From positions 1 to 35,651 of the IMG/VR virus record IMGVR_UViG_3300038701_002120: 35,651 bases of DNA; one strand, given 5' to 3'. The notes under the pieces were generated by a model. That model worked only from the letters and a program-made list of their open reading frames with translations, was not told where the DNA came from and did not search any database. The position numbers and the translations under genes were made by a program. Positions 7,158 through 15,034 of this stretch are shown here, piece after piece; position 1 is the first letter of the stretch, and every line of letters begins with the position of its first letter. Origin of the DNA: a virus.

Positions 7158-7550
7158 ATGGCAAAGAAAGGAAAAACAAAAATCAAGTTCTTGAAAGACT
7201 ATGCTCCTCGTAAAAAAGGAGAAGTTAAGGAGCTTGATACGAAACTAGCAGAATTTTATTTGAACAATGGAATTGCCGAGCTTGCCGTAAATGAATCTGA
7301 AACAGAAGATAAGTCTGGTTGTGCTGACTGCGAAAAGTCTGCTCAAGTTGCTGCTGATTTAGCAACTGCTAACGAGTCTTTGAAAGCAGCAAACGAAAGT
7401 CTTGCTACTAAAACTCAAGAGTTAGAAGAAGCTAACGGAAAAGTAACCGAGTTAGAAGGTAAATTAAAGACTTCTGAGGAAAGTTTAGTAACTGCTAACG
7501 AGTCTTTGAAGACAGCAAACGCAGCTTTGAAGAAGCGGAAGCTAAGTTAA
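7158..7550 (+). CDS. Coiled-coil head-associated protein, probably frameshifted at its end
   Basis: The N-terminal part (1-45, KIKFLKDYAPRKKGEV) resembles small phage head proteins next to the capsid gene. Residues 70-125 form a repetitive coiled coil of ANESL, EELE and similar units. The frame ends at AALKKRKLS, but the -1 frame continues from about 7528 with the same heptad character (EEAEAKLKEATKK) to a stop at 7570, just before the next gene. A single lost A after GCTTT would restore a continuous coil. It may be a real mutation or a sequencing error; I see no classic slippery heptamer for programmed slippage. Function is unknown, possibly capsid decoration or head completion. Confidence 0.7.
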   Translation: MAKKGKTKIKFLKDYAPRKKGEVKELDTKLAEFYLNNGIAELAVNESETEDKSGCADCEKSAQVAADLATANESLKAANESLATKTQELEEANGKVTELEGKLKTSEESLVTANESLKTANAALKKRKLS

Positions 7551-7576
7551 AAGAAGCAACTAAAAAGTAAAAAGCA

Positions 7577-8185
7577 ATGATAACGTCTCGCTCATTTTTT
7601 AACGGAAGCATTCAGATACCTAATGCACAAGACAAGTCTCCTAATAGCGACTTGCTTGGTAACGGCATTAAGTTAGATATGTTTATTGAGGAATTTGAGC
7701 GAGACATATTAACCGATTGTCTAGGTTATTCTCTTTACACAGAGTTTGAAGCATTTTTAGACCCTGAAAAAGAGAACGGATTGAAAGACGGCGCTCCTGG
7801 AAAGTGGAACGATTTACTAAACGGTAAAGAGTATCAATTAAACGGAGTTCCTGTAAAATGGAGAGGTTTAACTTTTAAAGAAGGTGAAAACGAAAAAAGC
7901 TTAATCGCTTATTATGTTTTCTGCGAATTTTTAAGCAATGATATTGTCAATTATAGAGGAACTGGAGTACAGAAAGAAAAGGCGAAAAACGCTGAGTCTG
8001 TTTCTGCTGATCCTTTATTTGTAAATGCGTATAGAAAATTCTTTAAAATGACTGAGTATAGTCGTTCTAATAACGGATTGAGAAGCTTATATGACTTCTT
8101 GAGAGACATGAACGATATCGACTCAGAAACTTACTCTAGCTGGTGTCCTAAAAGATTTGAAAATATTAATCTTTTTGGAATATGA
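7577..8185 (+). CDS. Head-tail connector protein, DUF6712-like
   Basis: A 202-residue protein of a type found after the capsid gene in many Bacteroidota phages. Characteristic parts are LDMFIEEFERDILTDCLGYS (about 33-52), with a helical bundle typical of gp6-like adaptors, then YVFCEFLSNDIVNYRGTGV and the C-terminal SLYDFLRDMNDI. It would form the ring that joins the portal to the tail. It overlaps the next gene by 4 bases (ATGA). Family naming is from memory and not searched. Confidence 0.65.
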   Translation: MITSRSFFNGSIQIPNAQDKSPNSDLLGNGIKLDMFIEEFERDILTDCLGYSLYTEFEAFLDPEKENGLKDGAPGKWNDLLNGKEYQLNGVPVKWRGLTFKEGENEKSLIAYYVFCEFLSNDIVNYRGTGVQKEKAKNAESVSADPLFVNAYRKFFKMTEYSRSNNGLRSLYDFLRDMNDIDSETYSSWCPKRFENINLFGI

Positions 8186-8691
8186 TAATAGTAGAAGAAA
8201 GATTAAAGGAGTTGTTTAAAACGCTCCCTCCTGTTGTAAAAAACAAGAAGAATTATGTACACGATTATAGTTTCGGTACTCAGGAAGATTTGTTGCTGTT
8301 TCTATCAAAAAGAGCAGAGGAAATCTACCCTCTTATTTGGTTGGAAACTCCAATTACAAAAACAGGCAGAGAGAACAATATTACAATCAAACTTAAATTG
8401 ATTATCGCTATTAATACCAGCTCGTCTATTAGCAATCTGCAAAGACTAGAAGAGTCTTTTAAACCAGCTTTAAACCCTATGTATAAGAACATAATCAAAG
8501 CTTTAAAAAGGTCAGGATTCACTAGAATTATTGATGAAGACAAAAACAAAAGAACTGATTATTACAATTACGGATTAAAGCAAGTAGGTAAAAAAGGAAC
8601 TGAAAACGTCGCCTCCGACATTTGGGATGCTATAAAGCTTGAATGTGAGCTAGCGCTTACGAATTGCGAACAAAAAAAAATTAATTATTAA
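8182..8691 (+). CDS. Probable neck or tail-completion protein
   Basis: The 169-residue protein mixes helices with a beta-rich centre (NNITIKLKLIIAINT, about 65-80), as in small head-closure and tail-completion proteins. The segment SKRAEEIYPLIWLETPI is often seen in this position. It lies between the connector and the major tail protein, where the tail terminator or neck proteins are coded. No catalytic motif is visible. The name is mainly from position. Confidence 0.55.
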   Translation: MIIVEERLKELFKTLPPVVKNKKNYVHDYSFGTQEDLLLFLSKRAEEIYPLIWLETPITKTGRENNITIKLKLIIAINTSSSISNLQRLEESFKPALNPMYKNIIKALKRSGFTRIIDEDKNKRTDYYNYGLKQVGKKGTENVASDIWDAIKLECELALTNCEQKKINY

Positions 8692-8702
8692 AACATACGA
8701 TC

Positions 8703-9554
8703 ATGTCAGTATATCAAGAATTGTGCGACGGTGGTGAGTCAACAGCACCGAACACAGGTTTAAAAAACCAAAACTGTACAGAAACTAAATTAGATATTCC
8801 TATTCTTTCAAATGGATTTGAGTTTGCTTCTGTTGCAGATTTCAAAACAGTTGCCTCATGGATGGCAGCAAAAGCAGCTAAAAGCATTGTGCCTTTATAC
8901 CCTGCTTATGAATTAGCGGACGCTAGTACAGAAGACACCAAGTTTGAAACAGGAAACTTCTCTAAAGTAACGGCTAAAGGTGTAGAGAAAATAGTTTACG
9001 AAAACTACGTTAGCTTACAGGCTTACGACATCTTAAAGTCTTACGAGGAAAACGAGTCTTATAGATACTTGTTTGAGTTCAACGAAGGAGAAGACTATTC
9101 TGGAGTTTTTGCTTCTGATGGAGTGAAAGTAAAAGGACGTAAAATCAAGTCTTTTACAGTAACTAGAACCAGAGCTACAAAAGATAAAATTCCTTTCGTA
9201 AAAGTTGAGATCACTTTTGACGATAAAGACGACATTAGAAATGCTGTCGTTGTTGAAAGCGATTTATCAAAAGAAGACTTAGAAGGAATCTACGGCGTAG
9301 ACGGTACTGTTTCTGGAAGCCCTACTTCTAGCGAAATTGTTGTTGAGGCTAAATTTAGCGGATCAACTATTAACGCTGAAACTATCGCTTTAGCAGATTG
9401 GAACTACACAGGAGGTACAATTACTGCTTCTGTTTTCGCTAATGGCAAATACACTCTTTCGGGTACTGGATTAACTTCTGGAACATTGTCTACGGGAGTT
9501 ATTGAACAGTCGAATATGATGTTACAGTTTTCGGACTTAGCAGTAACTATCTAG
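8703..9554 (+). CDS. Major tail protein with C-terminal Ig-like domain
   Basis: A 283-residue protein with a beta-rich tail-tube domain (about 1-200). The first 30 residues are rich in Gly, Thr and Cys and lead to a DIPILSNGFEFASV strand. The C-terminal part (about 205-283) is Ser/Thr/Gly-rich, with SGSTINAETIALADWNYTGG and GKYTLSGTGLTSGTLSTG, and resembles the Ig-like surface domains that decorate phage tail tubes. It would polymerise around the tape measure to form the tube. Position between neck genes and tape-measure chaperones is normal. Confidence 0.75.
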   Translation: MSVYQELCDGGESTAPNTGLKNQNCTETKLDIPILSNGFEFASVADFKTVASWMAAKAAKSIVPLYPAYELADASTEDTKFETGNFSKVTAKGVEKIVYENYVSLQAYDILKSYEENESYRYLFEFNEGEDYSGVFASDGVKVKGRKIKSFTVTRTRATKDKIPFVKVEITFDDKDDIRNAVVVESDLSKEDLEGIYGVDGTVSGSPTSSEIVVEAKFSGSTINAETIALADWNYTGGTITASVFANGKYTLSGTGLTSGTLSTGVIEQSNMMLQFSDLAVTI

Positions 9555-9558
9555 TAAG

Positions 9559-9750
9559 ATGGTAGAATTTAAAGGAATTCAATTCGGCGAGGGTTACAAA
9601 ATGACTCTTGCCGAATTCAAAAAAGCCTTCTCTGCGGTGCTTAAAGCTAAGAATCTTAGCACCGACGAAGTGAAGCAAGCCCATAAATTATACAATAAAG
9701 AAAATGGGAACAATATTCGACCTTCAGACGAGAGCCAAGAAGCTAACTAA
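9559..9750 (+). CDS. Small tail-assembly protein
   Basis: A 63-residue helical protein (MTLAEFKKAFSAVLKAKNLS) with an acidic C-terminus. It starts 4 bases after the major tail protein and its end overlaps the next gene by 47 bases in another frame. The position between tail tube and tape measure is where tail assembly chaperones are encoded. No clear slippery heptamer is present in the overlap, and the next gene has its own ATG, so a fusion by frameshifting is possible but unsupported. Confidence 0.55.
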   Translation: MVEFKGIQFGEGYKMTLAEFKKAFSAVLKAKNLSTDEVKQAHKLYNKENGNNIRPSDESQEAN

Positions 9751-10147
9751 AACAAGAATTAAGAATGACCTATACAGGTTTATTAAAACTCTTGAAGAAG
9801 AGTTAGCAGCTTATAATAGAGCTACACTATTTGAAGAAAGCGAAGATGTTAAAGGAAAGCCGATAGGTTTTTACTCTCCTGCAACAGAAATCATTTCTGA
9901 CGGAGAAAAAAAAGCTGGAGAGCCTTTTACTCTTAAAGACAAAGGAGATTTTTTAGACGGTTTATTTGCCAAAGTTCAAAAAGACAGCGTGTTTTTTGAT
10001 ACTAAAGACTCCAAGAAAAAAGAGGTTTTAAAAAACCTTCTATCTGAAGACATTTTCGGATTACAAAAAGAAGATTTAAACAAGGTAATAGACCGAAAGC
10101 TATTGCCTTTTTTTCAAAACTATTTCAGAAAACAACTATTAGGATGA
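9704..10147 (+). CDS. Hypothetical tail-module protein
   Basis: A 147-residue, mostly helical protein. It begins with a basic helix-rich segment (LQTRAKKLTKTRIKNDLYRFIKT without its ends), has a GFYSPATEIISDGEKKAGEPF centre and ends with a basic amphipathic helix (LPFFQNYFRKQLLG). Proteins of this type appear before the tape measure in Bacteroidota prophages. It overlaps both neighbours, by 47 and 4 bases. I do not recognise a biochemical function; tail morphogenesis is inferred from context. Confidence 0.55.
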   Translation: MGTIFDLQTRAKKLTKTRIKNDLYRFIKTLEEELAAYNRATLFEESEDVKGKPIGFYSPATEIISDGEKKAGEPFTLKDKGDFLDGLFAKVQKDSVFFDTKDSKKKEVLKNLLSEDIFGLQKEDLNKVIDRKLLPFFQNYFRKQLLG

Positions 10148-10773
10148 TTTATAGGTCAGTAGATACTATTCCAGGAAAGATATTTTTCAAGATTATTGAA
10201 ACAGGGGATTTATTGCTGTTAACTGACGAAAAAGAACCTTTAGAAGATACTGAAAAAGAGAAATTCTATACAGAACTTCAAGAGATTTGGTTAAAAATTC
10301 AAGAAGAAGACGACAAAATAGCTTCAAACAAAGAATCTGTAAAGGTAATTGATATTTCTAGCCGACTTGAAGAGTTGACTGCTAGACAAGCAGCAGTTGG
10401 ATTCGCAGTCCATGTTTTAAAATTGAATCCTGAAAACAAAGACAAAGAGCTAATTCAGTTAATAAAGGATCGTAAATATAAGTTCCATTTCGAGAATAGT
10501 AAAAACGCTAAGAGAGTTGAGAAGCAATACTTGAAGGATTTAGACAGAATTGAAAAAGAAAACAAGTCCGAAAGTATTAGGATCAAGTCACTTCAAGACC
10601 AACTTCCAGAGATAGAAGAAAATAACGAAAACATAAACTTTGACGAAGCAGTTATTAGTTACGGTGTTATTGTAGGCTCTGGATTTATAGATACTAATAA
10701 AATTACTCAGTCACAGTATAGAGCTTTGATTAAGATAGGAAACCAAAAAATGAAAGCTTTAGAAAATGAGTAA
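10144..10773 (+). CDS. Probable tail assembly chaperone
   Basis: A 209-residue, charged, helical protein directly upstream of the tape measure, whose start it overlaps by 8 bases. It has a long coiled-coil region (about 115-165, KRVEKQYLKDLDRIEKENKS) and a compact C-terminus with QSQYRALIKIGNQKMKALEN. A chaperone that coats the tape measure during tail assembly is expected here. It lacks signal peptide and membrane segments. The name is based on position and composition. Confidence 0.55.
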   Translation: MIYRSVDTIPGKIFFKIIETGDLLLLTDEKEPLEDTEKEKFYTELQEIWLKIQEEDDKIASNKESVKVIDISSRLEELTARQAAVGFAVHVLKLNPENKDKELIQLIKDRKYKFHFENSKNAKRVEKQYLKDLDRIEKENKSESIRIKSLQDQLPEIEENNENINFDEAVISYGVIVGSGFIDTNKITQSQYRALIKIGNQKMKALENE

Positions 10774-13700
10774 AGGTAAAGTTACATTCGCGGAGTCAAT
10801 AGACAAAAAAGTGTTTGATATCGGACGCTTAATAGCTGAAGGAAATAAACCTGGAATAGATAGCTTTATTGAAATGAAAAGCGCTATCGAAGCTTTGAAA
10901 ATTTCTGCTTTAGGATATGCTGAAATAGAAAAGCAATTTAAGGTTTCGGACGGGAGAAGAGAATTCGTAACAATCAAACAAAAAGAAGTTGAGTTTAGCA
11001 CTTTGGCTTCTAAAGCTGTTGTTGCTGAACAAAAAGCTAAACAATCTCTAATCGACACAGAGAGAAAAGCGATTGATTTAGCTAATAAAAAGCAAAGAGC
11101 GCAACAGAAAACAATCAAGCTAACCGAAAAAGAAAAACTAGAGACAAGAATTTTAAACAGAGGAAAGAGAGAGGCTGCAATTCTTTCTTCTAAATTATCT
11201 ACTGAATACGAAAAGCAAGCTGTAAGACTAACACAGCTTAGAAGAAGATATAAAGATGTCGCTCTGGTAGAAGGAGAGACAAGTAAGAACGCTATAAAAC
11301 TTAGAGCGGAAATACTAAAGCTAGACTCGGCTTTAAAAAGAGTTGATGCTAACGTAGGTCAATTTCAAAGAAACGTTGGAAACTACGGTAAAGCAATGGC
11401 TTCGGCTAGAAATGCAGCAAGAAACTTAGCTTCGGCTATGGGTCTTGTTGGAGGCGCTTTCTTAGTTGTTCAAGTTATAAGAGACGCTATTAAAGTTGTT
11501 CGAGACTTTGAGAAGTCAAACGCTACGCTATCGGCGATCCTTCAGGTTGAGAGAGAAGATATGCAAGGGCTTACTGACGATGCAGTTAGATTAGGAGCTA
11601 CTACTGTAAAAACCGCTAACGAAGTAACTGAGCTTCAAATCGCTTACGCTAGACTTGGTTTTGAACAAAAACAAATACTCGAATTAACAGAATCTACAAT
11701 TAGCGGTTCTATCGCTATGAATGCCGAACTAGACAAGACGGCTAATTTAGTGGGAGCTGTTGTCAATACATTTGACGATCTAAGCGCAACAGACGCGCCT
11801 AAAATAATTGATATCCTTTCGCTTTCAACTGCTAAAAGCGCATTAAACTTTCAAAAATTAGAAACAGGAATTCCGATTGTTGCAGGAGCAGCAAACGCAG
11901 CAGGAGTTCCGTTTACGAAACTTATTGCTTTAATGGGTAAGCTTTCCGATTCTGGAATAGATGTTTCCTCCTCTTCTACTGCTCTAAGAAACATTTTTAT
12001 TGAAAGTGCTAAACAAGGACTGAGTTACGAGCAGATACTTGAAAAAATTAAAAAGAGTCAAGATAAATTAACTGCTTCTAACGACGAATTCGGAAAAAGA
12101 GCTGCGGTTTCTGCTACTGTTTTAGCAAACAATATCGACAAGACAAAAGAGTTAGACGAAACGCTACAAAATGCAGGAGGAACAGCCGAGAGAATGGCTA
12201 ACAAAGAGCTTGATACTTTAGACGGAGCAATAAAGCTATTGAGATCAGCTTGGGAAGGTTATATTCTAAAACAAGACGAAGCTTCAGGAAGTTCTACAAG
12301 CCTAAAAGGTATTATTTCAGGATTAGCTAATAACTTAGATAACATTTTCTCTGTAATTGGCACAGTAACAAAAGCGTATATCGCTTATAAATTAGCCGTT
12401 CTTTTAGCTAGAGTTCAAACTTCTCTAATGAATTTACAGCTAAGAACTACTAGAAAGTCGGCTTTAGCTGCTCGATTTGGAATAAGTAAAGCTTCTCTTG
12501 CCTTCGCTCAATTCAACAAGGTCTTAAAAGCTAATATTCTAGGGTTAATTGTATTAGGGGTTACTGGCTTAATTTACCTTTTTGATAAATTAAACAAATC
12601 CATTTTAGACACCGCAGACGAATTGCATAAATCTAACGAGGAGTTTATTAAGCAAGCTGAAGAAACTCAGTCTGTAAATACAGAGCTTGGCAAGATGGTT
12701 GACAGGTACGAAGTACTGAAAAACAAAACCAAACTTAACAGTAAGGAGCAAAAAGAGCTAAACGAGATCGTAAAAAAGATTGCTAAAACTGTTCCTGGAG
12801 CAGTTACCGAGATAAATAAATACGGTGACGCACTCGAAATAAATACCGAAAAGACTAGAGATTACATTGCTAAACAAAATGAAGTTAGCAAGCTTCAGGC
12901 TGAAGTAAATATTGACAATCAAAGAAAGGCTTTAAAGGAGCTAAAAAACGAGCAAGAAGCATTCAATAGAGTTTCTGAAGACTCAACAGGTACGTTTATC
13001 AAAGGTTTCGGAGTTATTGCAAAAACAAACGGCGCTCTAGTTAAAATTACTACTCAATTTTCTAAAACTGGAAAGGCTAGGTTTGTAGAAACCAAACTTA
13101 CAAAAGCACAAGTTCTCGAGTACAAAAATTATCAATTAGCTCTTGAGCAAAAAATACTAACAGCCGAAAAAGATATTCAAACGAACGAAGATTTAATTGC
13201 CTCAATAACTGGAGAAAAGAACGCGAGACAATTAGCTACGGAAGCAAACGAAAAAGCAATCAAAGAAGCTGAGGCTTTACGAGCAAAAAAGGAAGCTGAA
13301 ATTAGAAGCGTTGAGAATCTAAAAGAAAAAATAAAAACGCTTAGAGCTGAGCAGGAAGGTCTCACTTTGTCAGATAAAAAAAGGTCTGTTGAGATCAATA
13401 AACTAATCAAGCTTTATCAAAAAGAAATTGATAAGATATTAGGTGTAGTGAAAGCTAACCGAAGCGCTGCTAAAGCTGCTAAAGAACGAGAAGCTAAAAG
13501 AAAGAAGTTAATTCAAGACTCTTTCAATTTAGAGAGTTTCGTTTTGAAGCAAAAAATTAAGCTCCTGGAAGAAGACGCTAAGAACGAGAGAAAATCTTTT
13601 AAAGAGAGAGAGCAAGCTATCGTTAAAGCAAGTGAATTAGAACTTGACTTAGCTTTAGAAACCGCTATTACAAAGCTTTTACTAAAACAGGACTTTTCAA

Positions 13701-15034
13701 GACAAGAAATAGAGAGTTTGTTAGAAGACGGAATTGCTTCTAATGAGCTTCGTAAAAAATTAGGAGACGAAGAGCTTTTAATTATACAGCAATTTGAAGC
13801 AAAAAAAAGAGAAATCCGAAGAGGTAGCGAGGATAGTATAGATAATTTAACAGTAGAAAAATTAAAGAAAAGGGCTGAAAAAGAAAAAGCTATTAAAGAA
13901 AAAGCTCTTTACGATGAAATTATAAAGGAAAACGAAGCATTTAAAAATAGAGAAGGAGTTTACAAAAATGCTGAAGATGCTGTTGAGCTTAGAGAAAGAA
14001 GAATAGCTGATATAAAAAAGAAATACGCTCTTGAGGCTCTGAACACTCAAGTAAAGGCTATTGAAAAACTATTATCAACAAGTAAGCTAAGCGCCGAGGT
14101 AAGAGCAAAATATGAAGCTGATTTAGCTAAATTAAAGTCCGAAATATCAAATCTTACCACCGAAGATTTTATTGAAAACCAAGACAGAGAGGTTATAAAA
14201 ACTCAAGAAAAGGTTGATAGAATATTCGATATATCATATCGGTTAGCTGATGCTCTTGAGGGGTTAGGAAATGCAATATTTGATTCTAGAATTCAGAAAA
14301 TAGATGACGAGATTTCTGCAAATGAATCCAAATACGAAAAGTTATTAGAGAATGAAAATCTAACTGAAGAGCAAAGAGAAACAATTGAAAAAAAGAGAGA
14401 GGCAGATAGAAAAAAACTTGAAAAGAAAAAAAGAGAAGAGCAGAGGAAACAAGCAATATTTGGAAAAGCTATGGCTATAGCTAATATAGGTCTTAGTACC
14501 GCTCAAGCTATAATTGGAGCTTTAGCCCCTCCTCCTGTAGGTTTAGGTCCACTAGCTGGAGCTGCTTTAGCTGGAGTCGCTGGAGCTGTTGGAGCTATAC
14601 AATTAGCTGCGGCATTAGCTTCTCCTATCCCGAAATATGCTTTAGGAACGGATTATCACCCTGGAGGATATGCTTTAGTAGGAGAAAAAAGACCAGAAGT
14701 AATAACTGAACCAAATAAAACTCCCTACATAGTAAGTGACCCTACAATATTAAACTTAGCTAAAGGAACAAAAGTGACACCTAGTTTAGAAGAGTATCAA
14801 AGATTAATGGGTGTTTCTAGTTTAATAGCATTAAAAAAAGAAAATCATAAGTCAAGAGAATACAGTAAAAAAGTTTCTGAAAGAAAAAATGAAGGTAGAT
14901 ATAATGAAAAAAAAATTGAGGAAGCTATATCAAATGGATTTAAAAAGCAGAAAGTACATTTCCACACAACAGCTAACGCTAGTGTAGATTTGAACTATGC
15001 TTATTGGAGGGCTAAAAATTTAAACAGAGAATAA
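10766..15034 (+). CDS. Tail tape measure protein
   Basis: At 1422 residues this is the longest protein and sets tail length. It has long coiled coils at the N-terminus (about 60-200) and in the last third (about 870-1260). A minor-tail domain spans about 230-480, with VRDFEKSNATLSAILQVERE and the NIFIESAKQGLSYEQILEK stretch. Hydrophobic segments near 222-245 and 588-606 probably act in DNA ejection through the cell envelope. The Gly/Ala-rich C-terminal portion ending in YALGTDYHPGGYALVGEKRPE is the typical end of such proteins. From about base 14200 onward the sequence seems more AT-rich with different codon use, which may mark a module boundary; I did not compute this. Confidence 0.92.
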   Translation: MSKGKVTFAESIDKKVFDIGRLIAEGNKPGIDSFIEMKSAIEALKISALGYAEIEKQFKVSDGRREFVTIKQKEVEFSTLASKAVVAEQKAKQSLIDTERKAIDLANKKQRAQQKTIKLTEKEKLETRILNRGKREAAILSSKLSTEYEKQAVRLTQLRRRYKDVALVEGETSKNAIKLRAEILKLDSALKRVDANVGQFQRNVGNYGKAMASARNAARNLASAMGLVGGAFLVVQVIRDAIKVVRDFEKSNATLSAILQVEREDMQGLTDDAVRLGATTVKTANEVTELQIAYARLGFEQKQILELTESTISGSIAMNAELDKTANLVGAVVNTFDDLSATDAPKIIDILSLSTAKSALNFQKLETGIPIVAGAANAAGVPFTKLIALMGKLSDSGIDVSSSSTALRNIFIESAKQGLSYEQILEKIKKSQDKLTASNDEFGKRAAVSATVLANNIDKTKELDETLQNAGGTAERMANKELDTLDGAIKLLRSAWEGYILKQDEASGSSTSLKGIISGLANNLDNIFSVIGTVTKAYIAYKLAVLLARVQTSLMNLQLRTTRKSALAARFGISKASLAFAQFNKVLKANILGLIVLGVTGLIYLFDKLNKSILDTADELHKSNEEFIKQAEETQSVNTELGKMVDRYEVLKNKTKLNSKEQKELNEIVKKIAKTVPGAVTEINKYGDALEINTEKTRDYIAKQNEVSKLQAEVNIDNQRKALKELKNEQEAFNRVSEDSTGTFIKGFGVIAKTNGALVKITTQFSKTGKARFVETKLTKAQVLEYKNYQLALEQKILTAEKDIQTNEDLIASITGEKNARQLATEANEKAIKEAEALRAKKEAEIRSVENLKEKIKTLRAEQEGLTLSDKKRSVEINKLIKLYQKEIDKILGVVKANRSAAKAAKEREAKRKKLIQDSFNLESFVLKQKIKLLEEDAKNERKSFKEREQAIVKASELELDLALETAITKLLLKQDFSRQEIESLLEDGIASNELRKKLGDEELLIIQQFEAKKREIRRGSEDSIDNLTVEKLKKRAEKEKAIKEKALYDEIIKENEAFKNREGVYKNAEDAVELRERRIADIKKKYALEALNTQVKAIEKLLSTSKLSAEVRAKYEADLAKLKSEISNLTTEDFIENQDREVIKTQEKVDRIFDISYRLADALEGLGNAIFDSRIQKIDDEISANESKYEKLLENENLTEEQRETIEKKREADRKKLEKKKREEQRKQAIFGKAMAIANIGLSTAQAIIGALAPPPVGLGPLAGAALAGVAGAVGAIQLAAALASPIPKYALGTDYHPGGYALVGEKRPEVITEPNKTPYIVSDPTILNLAKGTKVTPSLEEYQRLMGVSSLIALKKENHKSREYSKKVSERKNEGRYNEKKIEEAISNGFKKQKVHFHTTANASVDLNYAYWRAKNLNRE

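Noticed and set aside
9704-9750. Programmed frameshift joining the two small genes before the tape measure
   Set aside because: The second frame is not the -1 frame used in the classic tail chaperone case, no slippery heptamer is clear, and the second gene has its own ATG.
13177-14050. Minus-strand ORFs inside the tape measure gene
   Set aside because: They are low-complexity Phe/Ser/Leu-rich reflections of the Lys/Glu-rich coiled coils on the other strand.
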